Source of the DNA: an uncultured Acidobacteriia bacterium
GTDB taxonomy: Bacteria > Acidobacteriota > Terriglobia > Bryobacterales > Bryobacteraceae
Direction: 5' to 3'
Assembly: GCA_903875575.1 (NCBI GenBank)
Contig: CAIQWJ010000052.1
Coordinates: forward strand, 124,001-188,000
DNA length: 64,000 bases
Within the stretch, counting starts at the first letter, position 1; each line of letters begins with the position of its first letter. This document shows, in pieces, positions 51,563-60,424 of this stretch. The notes under the pieces are model-generated. The model was not told the DNA's origin. It saw nothing but the letters and a program-made list of their open reading frames with translations, and searched no databases. The translations under genes and the position numbers were made by a program.

Positions 51563-52783
51563 TTATTTCTTTGCTGCGTAGGTCTTGCTGAAGTTATTAC
51601 GCGAGTTGGAAACGGTGAAGCTGCCATCGGGCATGGCCAAGGCCTTGATCCAGAAAGCGGGGCCAGTGTGACCGCCGCCGCGTCCACCGCCACCACCACC
51701 AGGGCCGCGACCCGATCCACCGCCGGCACCGAACTGTCCACCGCCACCGGGCCCGCCCGGACCGCGACCGCCGCCGCTGCCGCCACGTCCGCCACCACCG
51801 CCACCCACAGGAGCGGGATTCGCCAAAGAGTTGCCGAGGGTGACCGGATCTTCAATATTGGCAATGTACACGCCAGCCGTGTTGTTTTCGAGGCCACCGG
51901 TGTAGGAGTAATGCAACTGCCAGAGATCTTCGAGACCGGCCGAGGTCTGGAGCACTTTGTAGACGGGGAGCGCGCCGCCCTTGCGGGTACCGTTGGTCAT
52001 GACGGCCACGCGCGGCTGGATGGCGTGAACGAACGCGGCGGAGCCGGACTGATCCGTACCGTGGTGCGTGGTCATGTAGAGGTCGATAGTGCCGATCGGG
52101 TTGTTCGGGCACATCAGGTCGCCTTCCAGGTTGTAGACGAAATCGCCCATGTTGATGGTGCGAAACTTGCCGTATTCGATCACCATGCCAACGGACTGGG
52201 CGTTATCGAGATCGGTATTTTCAGCCTGTTTCTTATAACCCGCGCATTCCGGATTTGGTTTACCCGCACCAGGCGCACCCTTCATGGGCGTCTTCAGGAC
52301 CTGTCCGGCTGAAGTGACAACTTCCACGTTCAGGCCCTTGATGGGGATCTTGTCGCCAGGCTTTACCACGGTGTGCGCACCGGCGCCGGCTGCCTTCACC
52401 ATGTCAGCGTAGAGGACCGCAAAGCCGGGCACCTGCTCGCGGGTATCTTTATTTTCGCCGTGATCGATGAAATGCTTCATCGGAATGCGCTTGGAGAGGG
52501 CTTCGAAACCGCCCGCGTGATCGACGTGATAGTGGGTAAGCACCATGTAGTCGATCTGCTTGAGGCCTGCGTCGTTGATGGCAGCCATGATGCGGTCGAC
52601 GTCGCGATCGCCGGGGTTGCCGGTATCGAGCAGCATCGACTCGCCGGTGGGGGCGATATAGAGAGCGGCGAGGCCGCCTTCTACATCGATGAAATACATC
52701 TGGAACGGTTTGGCCGCCGTCTGAGCCTGTAGAACGGGGAGGCAGAATGCAATGGCTGCGAGGGCAGCGACTTTCATGGTCAT
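51563..52783 (-). CDS. Secreted MBL-fold protein (ComEC/Rec2-like) with long Gly/Arg-rich segment
   Basis: 406 residues from the ATG at 52783 (MTMKVAALAAIAF), preceded by aggagc. Signal peptide, then MYFIDVEGGLAALYIAP, TGESMLLDTGNPG, metal site LTHYHVDHAGGF and TTHHGTDQSGS. This is the ComEC-like branch of MBL enzymes. After the fold, about 60 residues are nearly all Gly, Arg and Pro (GGGGGRGGSGGGRGPGGP), followed by a short conserved tail (AFWIKALAMPDGSFTVSNSR) that reads like an end-capping strand. It lies 13 bp before the PQQ dehydrogenase gene on the same strand and may share its transcript. Confidence 0.88.
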   Translation of the reverse strand: MTMKVAALAAIAFCLPVLQAQTAAKPFQMYFIDVEGGLAALYIAPTGESMLLDTGNPGDRDVDRIMAAINDAGLKQIDYMVLTHYHVDHAGGFEALSKRIPMKHFIDHGENKDTREQVPGFAVLYADMVKAAGAGAHTVVKPGDKIPIKGLNVEVVTSAGQVLKTPMKGAPGAGKPNPECAGYKKQAENTDLDNAQSVGMVIEYGKFRTINMGDFVYNLEGDLMCPNNPIGTIDLYMTTHHGTDQSGSAAFVHAIQPRVAVMTNGTRKGGALPVYKVLQTSAGLEDLWQLHYSYTGGLENNTAGVYIANIEDPVTLGNSLANPAPVGGGGGGRGGSGGGRGPGGPGGGGQFGAGGGSGRGPGGGGGGRGGGHTGPAFWIKALAMPDGSFTVSNSRNNFSKTYAAKK

Positions 52784-52894
52784 GGGAAAAGCTCCTGTAA
52801 TTGCGCGAATGGATATTCTATCGGATTCGGGGTGGCCGTGGGGCGGTATTTGAAGTATTGGGGAGCCGGAGAGGTTCGGCGATACCATCGGGGA

Positions 52895-54235
52895 ATGGCG
52901 GAATTGATACGGGATGCTGCGGAACGTGCGGCGCGATATCTGGAAGATATACAGGAGCGGCGGGTACGGCCGTCGGCGGAAGCCGTTGACGGACTGGCAC
53001 AGTTCGTGGAACCGATGCCCGACGGGCCGACAGATCCGCAGGAAGTATTGCGGTTGCTGGACGAGATCGGGTCGCCGGGGACGACGGGGATGGCGGGGCC
53101 GCGTTTCTTCGGCTTTGTGATTGGCGGTGCGCTGCCTGCCGCGCTGGCGGCGAACTGGCTCAGTTCGGCGTGGGATCAGAATGCCGGGTTGTTCGCCGCG
53201 ACACCTGTAGGTACGGTGCTGGAAGAGGTATCGCTGGCATGGCTCTTAGATGTTTTAGGGCTGCCCGCGGGTAGCGGCGCGGCGTTTGTGACCGGCGGTA
53301 CGATGGCGAATTTCACGGCGCTGGCCGCGGCGCGGAATTCGGTGCTGCGGCGGGTTGGGTGGGAGGTGGAACGGGACGGTTTGTTTGGCGCGCCGTCGAT
53401 TGAAGTGCTTGTGGGTGGCGAGGCGCATCCTTCGCTGCGAAAGTCGCTGGGGATGCTCGGGATGGGGCGGGAACGCCTCACCAACGTGCCGGTGGATGGC
53501 CAGGGGCGCATGATCGCGGAGCAGTTTCCGGATTTGCATGGGCCGGCGATCGTTTGCATTCAGGCAGGGAATGTGAATACTGGGTCGTTTGATCCGGCGC
53601 ATGAGATTTGCGAGCGGGCTCATGCGGCGGGGGCGTGGGTTCACGTGGATGGAGCGTTTGGTTTGTGGGCTGCGGCGAGTCCTGCGCTGGCGCATTTGGC
53701 CGCGGGGGTCAACGAGGCGGATTCCTGGGCGACCGATGCGCACAAGTGGCTGAATGTGCCGTATGACAGCGGGCTGGCGTTTGTGCGCGACCCGGCAACG
53801 CTGCGGGCTGCGATGGGAATTACGGCGGCTTATTTGCCGGAGGGCGCGCATCGGGAGCCTTCGCACTACACGCCGGAGTTATCGCGGCGGGCGCGTGGGG
53901 TGGAGATCTGGGCTGCGATGAAGTCGCTGGGGCGCAGCGGTCTGGCGGAAATGATTGAGCGGGATTGCCGTTGCGCGGCACGTTTTGCCGCGGGGTTGAC
54001 CGCCGCCGGTTTCGAGATCCTGAATGACGTGGTGCTGAATCAGGTGCTGGTTTCGTTCGGATCGCCGGAAGTGAATGCGCGGGTGATTGAGGCAGTGCAG
54101 GAAGAGGGGACCTGCTGGTGCGGTCCAACGTTGTGGCAGGGCCGGACGGCGATGCGGATCAGCGTCTCTTCCTGGCGGACGACGGAGGCGGATGTGGATA
54201 AGAGCCTGGCGGCAATTGTGCGGGTGGCGCGGTAG
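52895..54235 (+). CDS. PLP-dependent decarboxylase (group II)
   Basis: 446 residues from the ATG at 52895 (MAELIRDAAERAARYLE). PLP site: FVTGGTMANFTALAAARN, HVDGAFG (Asp252 pairs with the pyridine N), and the Schiff-base Lys284 in TDAHKWLNVPYDSG. The group includes aromatic-L-amino-acid, glutamate and 2,4-diaminobutyrate decarboxylases; PRFFGFVIGGALPAALAANWL fits the decarboxylase group. The substrate is unresolved. Confidence 0.92.
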   Translation: MAELIRDAAERAARYLEDIQERRVRPSAEAVDGLAQFVEPMPDGPTDPQEVLRLLDEIGSPGTTGMAGPRFFGFVIGGALPAALAANWLSSAWDQNAGLFAATPVGTVLEEVSLAWLLDVLGLPAGSGAAFVTGGTMANFTALAAARNSVLRRVGWEVERDGLFGAPSIEVLVGGEAHPSLRKSLGMLGMGRERLTNVPVDGQGRMIAEQFPDLHGPAIVCIQAGNVNTGSFDPAHEICERAHAAGAWVHVDGAFGLWAAASPALAHLAAGVNEADSWATDAHKWLNVPYDSGLAFVRDPATLRAAMGITAAYLPEGAHREPSHYTPELSRRARGVEIWAAMKSLGRSGLAEMIERDCRCAARFAAGLTAAGFEILNDVVLNQVLVSFGSPEVNARVIEAVQEEGTCWCGPTLWQGRTAMRISVSSWRTTEADVDKSLAAIVRVAR

Positions 54236-54250
54236 ATCTGGGGAAAAGCG

Positions 54251-54613
54251 ATGATCGACAAGCAACAGGCTGAAGAACTGGCAACACACTGGATTGCGGC
54301 GTGGAACAGCCATGATCTGGACCGGATCATGGAGCATTACGCCGACGAGATCGTGATCACATCCCCGGTAGCTGCCCGATTGCTGGGTGAGCCGTCCGGC
54401 ACGGTCCGGGGCAAGGCCGCGCTTCGCGCCTACTTCGCCCGCGGCCTTGAAGCCTATCCACAACTCCGGTTTGAACTACTGGAAACGACATGGGGCGTGA
54501 ACAGTGTGGTGATTTTTTACAGGAATCAAAACGGCACGATGGTCGGCGAGTTCATGGAAATGGACAGTTCGGGGAAGGTTACGCGGATGGTAGCGAATTA
54601 CTCCGGGCTTTAG
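54251..54613 (+). CDS. SnoaL-like / nuclear transport factor 2-fold protein
   Basis: 120 residues starting 15 bp after the decarboxylase stop. The sequence AEELATHWIAAWNSHDLDRIMEHYADEIVITSP with GKAALRAYFARGLEAYPQLRF is typical of SnoaL-like NTF2-fold proteins, which include cyclases, isomerases and many uncharacterised proteins. No catalytic assignment is possible. Confidence 0.9.
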   Translation: MIDKQQAEELATHWIAAWNSHDLDRIMEHYADEIVITSPVAARLLGEPSGTVRGKAALRAYFARGLEAYPQLRFELLETTWGVNSVVIFYRNQNGTMVGEFMEMDSSGKVTRMVANYSGL

Positions 54614-54650
54614 ATCGTAACGGAGGCGGTCCATTAAAATCAGGGTAGTC

Positions 54651-55679
54651 ATGTCTATCGGCGCGAAGAGTCAGCCAAATCGCGTGCCCGGCCCCTGGCT
54701 CTTTTTCCTGGGGTTCAGCGTGTCAGTGAGCGGCATTGCATCATGGCTCGCGCACATCCCGCATGTGCGACTGGTGGCCCTGGCCGCCAGCATGGACCTT
54801 ATCCTCACGGTACCCATCGTCTGGTATTTGCTGATGGTGCGCCCGGGATTGCGGTCGAAGGCGAGTATGGTGTTTATCGGGCTGCTGGGTTTATGGCGCG
54901 CATCCTTTCTTTTTCCGGACGTGGTTCCGGGCAAGCTCCTGATTGGGGCGGGCATTGAGTTCATGATCGTCGTCTCGCTTGTGGTCAGCCTGCGCGGTGC
55001 GCGGCAGTTAACGGCTTTCAGAGATGCTGACCCGATCGATCGGTTTCGTCAGGCACTGCAACGCCTGCTTTATCCGGAAACGCGGTGCGCCAATAGCGCG
55101 CCTGTCGGCATCTCCGTCAAGGCCGTTGCAAGCGAGTTGTCCGTCGGGTACTACGCGTTCGGATGGAAAGCCAGGCCCCACGTACCTCCCGGCAATCGGG
55201 CGTTTTCGCTTCATCAGCGTGGCGGCAGCAACTTGCTGATCGGGTGTCTCTGCGTCGTGTCGCTGATGGAAATGGTTCTGGTACATCTGGCGGTTCACAG
55301 AAGGAGCCCCGGCGTCGCCTGGATTCTGACTGCTGTCAGCCTGTGGGGTGCGCTCTGGATGCTCGCCCTGAGCCGCAGTTTTCGCCTACGGCCAACCCTG
55401 GTCCATAGGGACGGCATGGTCGTTCGGTTCGGCCTTCTCTGTCGCCTTATCATTCCGGCAGAAAAGATACTGTGCATCGAGCCCGGCGCAAGCGCCCCCA
55501 AAGGCACGTGGATTGTTCCCCGATCCACCTCGCCTTCCGTTTGTGTTCGCTTCACCGAGCCGCTGGAGATAGAGTTCCTCGCAGGAATCACGAAGCGAGT
55601 AGAGGCCATCGCGATCAGTGCGGACGACGATACCGCTTTTCAGGATGCGCTTACCTTACTGGCAAGGACCAGACAATAA
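54651..55679 (+). CDS. Hypothetical membrane protein
   Basis: 342 residues. Four N-terminal membrane segments (FFLGFSVSVSGIASWLAHI to GIEFMIVVSLVVSLRG), a soluble middle (DADPIDRFRQALQRLLYPE), then two spans (CLCVVSLMEMVLVHLAVH, VAWILTAVSLWGALWMLAL) and a C-terminal cytoplasmic beta-rich part (LVHRDGMVVRFGLL, VRFTEPLEIEFLAG) that looks PH-like. I do not recognise the family. A ggagg-type ribosome binding site is weak. Confidence 0.65.
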   Translation: MSIGAKSQPNRVPGPWLFFLGFSVSVSGIASWLAHIPHVRLVALAASMDLILTVPIVWYLLMVRPGLRSKASMVFIGLLGLWRASFLFPDVVPGKLLIGAGIEFMIVVSLVVSLRGARQLTAFRDADPIDRFRQALQRLLYPETRCANSAPVGISVKAVASELSVGYYAFGWKARPHVPPGNRAFSLHQRGGSNLLIGCLCVVSLMEMVLVHLAVHRRSPGVAWILTAVSLWGALWMLALSRSFRLRPTLVHRDGMVVRFGLLCRLIIPAEKILCIEPGASAPKGTWIVPRSTSPSVCVRFTEPLEIEFLAGITKRVEAIAISADDDTAFQDALTLLARTRQ

Positions 55680-55832
55680 GTTTTCATTGCCCCGAATGTC
55701 TGAACCGCCGAGGCGTGCCCAACAGGGGGTGGCCCCACAATTGCTTTTTTGTTTTACCCGCGTATTTCAAACTTTTCATCCAATTGTCATTCTCCCGACG
55801 CGAAAGCCACGTAGGATGGAAGAGGACTCCGC

Positions 55833-56720
55833 GTGTCTGTCACGACAACGAAACAATTTGCGACAAAGCAAGGCGAGCGCCTCCTGCGTGGATTGACTAT
55901 TCAGGTCGCGCGGACGATCCGGGCCCACGGCGTTAACGAAGTGCACGATCTGCGGGTGGCGATCCGGCGTTATCTGCGAACCCTTGTGGTATTCAAGCCC
56001 TGTTTTCCGTCCGGAGAATCTCGCCGAATGCGGCGGTCGCTGAAACGGATTATGACCCAGGCTGGCAGTGTGCGCGATTGCGATATTGCCATGCAATTGA
56101 TCATAAGGCTGCGCACGCCGGAATCCGGCCCTATGGCGCAGCAGCTTCGCGAGCGGCGCGAGCAGGCGGCGGAACTGCTCACGGGGTCGCTCGTGCGCTG
56201 GACCGAGAGGAAGCTTACGGCGGCCTGGCGAAAGGCGGTAGCCGCGGCGGACGAGCGCGCGAAGAAAGACGACCGGTTTTGCGGAACGTCTATCGGGACA
56301 ACCGCCAAACGCATTCTGCCGGAGATGGCTCTGGAACTGTTCCGGCACGGCAGGACGGCAACGCACGAGGATGCCTCCGTGGAGGAAGTTCACGAGTTCC
56401 GCATCGCGACGAAGAATCTTCGCTATACGCTGGATCTGTTTGCTCCGCTATACGGGCCACCGCTGACTGGAATGGCATCGCAGTTTAAGACTGTGCAGGG
56501 GTTGTTGGGAGATTTCAACGACTGCGCCACCGCGCGACGCCTGGTTGTGCGCCAGAAGATTTCGAAGCAGCCAGGTGGCAAAGAAATCCTGGCGGCGCTG
56601 AAGAAACGTCAGAAGAAAAAACTGGCGCAATTCCAAAAGGAATTCACGCCAGTGTTCTCCGATGCGTCCACGCTGAAGTCGTGGAAAGAAGCTACTGCCG
56701 GAATACGCCCGCTTTCTTAA
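55833..56720 (+). CDS. CHAD domain-containing protein
   Basis: 295 residues from a GTG at 55833, with ggaagagga upstream. CHAD repeats are evident: VNEVHDLRVAIRRYLRTL, MRRSLKRIMTQAGSVRDCDI and, in the second half, VEEVHEFRIATKNLRYTLDLF. Conserved His and Arg residues bind polyphosphate. It is cytoplasmic and highly basic, ending KKLAQFQKEFTPVFSD. Its 3' end overlaps the convergent M16 peptidase gene by 29 bp. No phosphate gene is adjacent. Confidence 0.93.
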   Translation: MSVTTTKQFATKQGERLLRGLTIQVARTIRAHGVNEVHDLRVAIRRYLRTLVVFKPCFPSGESRRMRRSLKRIMTQAGSVRDCDIAMQLIIRLRTPESGPMAQQLRERREQAAELLTGSLVRWTERKLTAAWRKAVAAADERAKKDDRFCGTSIGTTAKRILPEMALELFRHGRTATHEDASVEEVHEFRIATKNLRYTLDLFAPLYGPPLTGMASQFKTVQGLLGDFNDCATARRLVVRQKISKQPGGKEILAALKKRQKKKLAQFQKEFTPVFSDASTLKSWKEATAGIRPLS

Positions 56721-59439
56721 AGTCGCCCGCCTGAACGATTGAGAAATCGTTGGTGACGTGTTTCCGGAAGGCGGCATTTACCTGCGCCAGCGTGAGCGAC
56801 GCGAAGGCCGCGTCCAGTTCGGTATCGCGGTCAAGCGTTCTGTCGGCCGAGGCGCGAGTCAATATGAGGCTCAGGATATTGGTGTCTCCAGACCGCCCCT
56901 GCACGCGAATTTCACGATATGCCGCCTTGGCGGCGTCGAGTTCCTTCTGAGTAAAGCCCTCCGTCAGGGTCTTCTTGAGTTCATCGCGGAAACTGGCTTC
57001 CACCTTCGGCGAGTTGACTGGATTGCTGATGATCTGGGCGGACATCAGCGCGGCATCGCCAGCGTCGTTATTGGCAGCGCCGGGCGCGGAGAAGGAGCTT
57101 CCCGCGCCGTAGCTAAGCCCTTCGCGGTTGCGGATTCGGTCGCTCCAGCGGGAGGTAATGTCGCCACCCATCATGTAGTTGGCGATCACCATGGCTGGAT
57201 AGTCCGGGTCTGTATCGCGCATCTGGATTCGCAGACCCGCTTCAAACTCCGCGTTCTGCTTGTCCGGCGTTTCAATCTTCGTGTTGATTGGCGCTACCGG
57301 CAGGTACTTTGACGGGATGCGTGCCCAGGCGGTCTGGCTCTTCCAGGTGCCCAGGAGTTCGGCGGCGGCCTTCTGCACTTCGTCCGTCTTCATGGGCCCC
57401 ACCGCCACCAGATCCCCGCGCGTCAGGCCGTAGAACGTGCGGTAGAAATCCTTCACGTCATCGAGCGTGACTTTCTTCAGATCTTCAATGCGTTCATCGA
57501 GGGTACGGACGTGACGGATGTCTGTGCGTGGAAACGGACTCAGGTTCGCCTGAAGAGCCTGCGTTGCGAGAGTGGCAGGTTCGGTACGCCCACGCTCCAC
57601 CGCGGTGATCTGCTGCTGGCGGATGGTTTCAAAATCAGCTTCCGGGAAGGCGGGCTCTTTCAGGATCTCCGCCATCAGCCGCATGGCTGGCACCAGATTT
57701 TCAGAGGTGGTCTGAATGGAAGCGGAAGCGCCGGTCAGCCCGCCGCTGACGTTCAGGGTTGCGTTCAGTTGCTGGATCGCATCCTGAACCTGCTGCCGAT
57801 TTTTACTCTTTGTGGCGCGCATCAGCAAAGCACCGGCCATTTCCGCGGCAGCCGGATTCTTCCCTGTCAGCGACTTCTCATCGCCGAAACGGAGGCTGAG
57901 GGCGAGGTACACGAGGTTGCCGCGGGTCGCCTTTGGAAGCAACGCAAGTTTCAAGCCACCGGGTTGCGTGGTACGAACCAGGCGGTTTTCAACCACAGCC
58001 GGCACGGGAGCCAGTTCCTCGCCCTCGTTTACCGTGATGTTCGGCTTGTAGGTGGAGAGAAGTTTTTCCATGGGCGGCGCATCGGGAACCACGGTGCGGT
58101 CCGGAGCTTCTTCGGGGATAAACACGCCGACCGTGCGATTGGAATCTTTCATGTAAAGCTTCACGACGCGGACCACGTCCTCCGGGGTGACGCTCTTGAT
58201 TTCTTCATAGTTGGTAAAGAGATAGCGCCAGTCGCCATCCGCCACTACTTCGGTGAGGACATTGATCGTCATGGCCTGGGAGTTGCTGAACTCACGGTCC
58301 ATGCGCTGGATGATGCTCGTTTTCGCGCGATCCAGTTCTTCCTTCGAGGGGGCTTCCGCGGCCAGACCGGAAACAGTCGCCAGTATGGTTTTCTTCACAT
58401 CATCAAGGCTTTGCTCTTTGCCGAGAGTTGCGGAGAACTGAATGACGCCGGGATCGTGCATTTCCGACACCGACATGGAGGCGGACATTGCCTTCTTGCT
58501 ATCCACCAGCGCCTTGTACAGACGACCAGTGCCACCCTGCCCGTTGAGAATACCCGCCACAACTTCCAACGTACTCGCATCGGGATGCGCCATCGCCGGG
58601 CCATGGTAAGCCATGATCAGGCTCTGGTTGGTGCCGACGCGCCGGAGTTCCACGGTACGTTCGCCATCCTGTGCGGGTTCTGTGGTGTAGGTGGCGTCGA
58701 GCTTGCGTTCGGGACGGGGGATACTGCCCACCGAGGCAGCCACCATGGCCAGCGTCTTCGAAGGGTCGAGCTGGCCGCCGACGATCAGGACCGCGTTATC
58801 GGGCTGATAATACTTCTTGTAAAAAGCCGCCAGACGGTCGATCGGCACTTTTTCGATATCGGCCAGGGAACCGATCACAGATTTTCCATAGTTATGCCAC
58901 AGGTAGGCCGTGGACATCACGCGCTCATCGAGCACGCGCGTGGCGCTGTTCTCGCCGCGTTCAAATTCATTGCGAACGACGGTCATCTCCGTATCGAGCA
59001 GTTCCTTCTCAATGCGCATGTTAACCATGCGGGTGGCTTCGAGACCGAGCGCCCACCTCAGATTGTCATCCGAGGCGTTGACCGTTTCGAAGTAATTGGT
59101 GCGGTCATAGTCGGTAGTGCCGTTCCAGTTGGCGCCGTGGTCAGTCAGTTCCTTCTTGATACTGCGACCATCCTTCGAGAGGATGAAGTTCATGTGTTCG
59201 AGGAGATGGGCCATGCCGGTTTCGCCATAGCCTTCATGGCGGGAGCCGACGAGGTAGACCATGTTGACCGAGACCTTTGTGCTGGAGGAATCCGGCAGGA
59301 GCAGAACGCGCAGGCCGTTCGGGTAGGCATATTCTGTAATGCCCGCCATGGAGGGGCCTTTTGTGACGCCTGGCGGCAGTGTCTGTGCGGCGGCGAGGAA
59401 AGAAAACGCGGCGATAAGAGTAACGTTCCGAAGCAACAT
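56692..59439 (-). CDS. Secreted M16 family zinc metallopeptidase
   Basis: 915 residues from the ATG at 59439 with a signal peptide (MLLRNVTLIAAFSFLAAA). The inverted zinc motif is GMAHLLEHMNF (His78, Glu81, His82), with the distal Glu in MTVVRNEFERGEN. There are four M16 repeats; the second half lacks a zinc site but keeps the R/Y-type substrate elements (RNREGLSYGAGSSFS). It is a single-chain periplasmic pitrilysin/insulinase-like peptidase that degrades short peptides. Monocistronic. Confidence 0.93.
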   Translation of the reverse strand: MLLRNVTLIAAFSFLAAAQTLPPGVTKGPSMAGITEYAYPNGLRVLLLPDSSSTKVSVNMVYLVGSRHEGYGETGMAHLLEHMNFILSKDGRSIKKELTDHGANWNGTTDYDRTNYFETVNASDDNLRWALGLEATRMVNMRIEKELLDTEMTVVRNEFERGENSATRVLDERVMSTAYLWHNYGKSVIGSLADIEKVPIDRLAAFYKKYYQPDNAVLIVGGQLDPSKTLAMVAASVGSIPRPERKLDATYTTEPAQDGERTVELRRVGTNQSLIMAYHGPAMAHPDASTLEVVAGILNGQGGTGRLYKALVDSKKAMSASMSVSEMHDPGVIQFSATLGKEQSLDDVKKTILATVSGLAAEAPSKEELDRAKTSIIQRMDREFSNSQAMTINVLTEVVADGDWRYLFTNYEEIKSVTPEDVVRVVKLYMKDSNRTVGVFIPEEAPDRTVVPDAPPMEKLLSTYKPNITVNEGEELAPVPAVVENRLVRTTQPGGLKLALLPKATRGNLVYLALSLRFGDEKSLTGKNPAAAEMAGALLMRATKSKNRQQVQDAIQQLNATLNVSGGLTGASASIQTTSENLVPAMRLMAEILKEPAFPEADFETIRQQQITAVERGRTEPATLATQALQANLSPFPRTDIRHVRTLDERIEDLKKVTLDDVKDFYRTFYGLTRGDLVAVGPMKTDEVQKAAAELLGTWKSQTAWARIPSKYLPVAPINTKIETPDKQNAEFEAGLRIQMRDTDPDYPAMVIANYMMGGDITSRWSDRIRNREGLSYGAGSSFSAPGAANNDAGDAALMSAQIISNPVNSPKVEASFRDELKKTLTEGFTQKELDAAKAAYREIRVQGRSGDTNILSLILTRASADRTLDRDTELDAAFASLTLAQVNAAFRKHVTNDFSIVQAGDFKKAGVFRQ

Positions 59440-59496
59440 GGAACTATTCTCGCTCAAAACCAACGAGGGTGTGTTCCGTACGCCCAAACACCCCTT

Positions 59497-59706
59497 TCAG
59501 TTCGCGGTCGGCGTCTTCTCGATCCTGTCCATCACCAGAAGATCCAGCGGCAGCTTGCGTGGTTCGAGTTTGATCCCGAAAGCCTGGATCGATTTGAATA
59601 TCGACGAACCAGCCGGGTCGGACGCCGCGCTGGAGTTACCACCGCCGGGCTGCATCCCCATATTCATGGAGGCACGCGCCACGTTCATGGCATCGTCCTT
59701 CGACAT
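59497..59706 (-). pseudogene. 3' fragment of a TIGR03435 gene
   Basis: Only the last ~70 residues of the family remain: IFKSIQAFGIKLEPRKLPLD and LLVMDRIEKTPTAN match the family ending. The FEVASIRP N-terminus and the middle blocks are missing upstream, where unrelated sequence is found. It is a truncated remnant next to other decayed genes. Confidence 0.8.
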
Positions 59707-59797
59707 ATCGGCGCAGATGAGACATGGCGATGCAGAGAATCGGCCGTGTCCGCACCGACGAAGCCGCTATAGACCCACTACTGTAAGAGTGCCGCAA

Positions 59798-60047
59798 TTA
59801 CCGTGCTGGCCACCGCCGAAACGATCCGCGCGCCTGCGGGCGTCCCGCGTACTCGCCGATCCACATGGCAAAGGCGCCCGCGAGCACACCGGCAATCCCG
59901 TAGCAAAGGAAAGTCAGCCAGGCCATCAGGCAGGCCTCTGCGGCGGAAATCGCCGATAGCCCCCTCACAAACGTCCGCCATTTCACGCCCGTAGGTCGCG
60001 CACTGCGTCGGATAAAGCCGGAGCAGGGTTTCGTAGGCGTGTCGCAT
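59798..60047 (-). pseudogene. Frameshifted membrane protein gene linked to a PadR gene
   Basis: From the ATG at 60047 the frame reads MRHAYETLLRLYPTQCATYG REMADV-type sequence, the common start of PadR-linked acidobacterial membrane proteins. Near 59930 the conserved pattern moves into another frame (FLCYGIAGVLAGAFAMWIGE), which contains the expected membrane segment, then stops. The gene is therefore split by a frameshift and shortened. Confidence 0.65.
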
Positions 60048-60068
60048 AAAGGTCAAGCCTTTCGCGAC

Positions 60069-60380
60069 TCAAGACACGCCGTCGCGACGCGTGTCAAATT
60101 GCTTCAGTCTCGCGGGTTCCAATTGCAGGAATCTGCGTCCCAGCGCCGTCAGACGATAAGACTGCTTGTCACGCGACGTGTCATCGGTTTCGAAGCGCTC
60201 GATCCATTCGCTTTCGAGCAACCGGTGGATGACACCGCAGAGAGTGCCCGTACTGAGGCGCACCCTTCCGTCGCTGACCGCTTCAGTGTCTTTGAGAATG
60301 GCGTAACCGTGACGGGGTGCCTGGGTCAGGCTGAGAAGAACAGTAGAACAGGCTCAGTGAGGGGGGCTGCATCGGATTGA
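60069..60380 (-). pseudogene. PadR family regulator gene with two frameshifts
   Basis: Three frames together make a PadR protein: MQPP at a C6 run near 60361-60366, then LTEPVLLF, then LLSLTQAPRHGYAILKDTEA continuing into VRLSTGTLCGVIHRLLESEW and ERFETDDTSRDKQSYRLT. At least two indels separate these parts, so no intact product is made. PadR repressors usually control the membrane protein gene next to them, which here is also broken. Confidence 0.7.
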
Positions 60381-60424
60381 GAAGCACGCTGCGCGGACTT
60401 TTGTCAAGCGACAACAGTCTGCAC

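Noticed and set aside
57511-59772. 753-codon plus-strand open frame opposite the M16 peptidase
   Set aside because: The peptidase motifs on the minus strand are unmistakable; the antisense product has no protein-like features.
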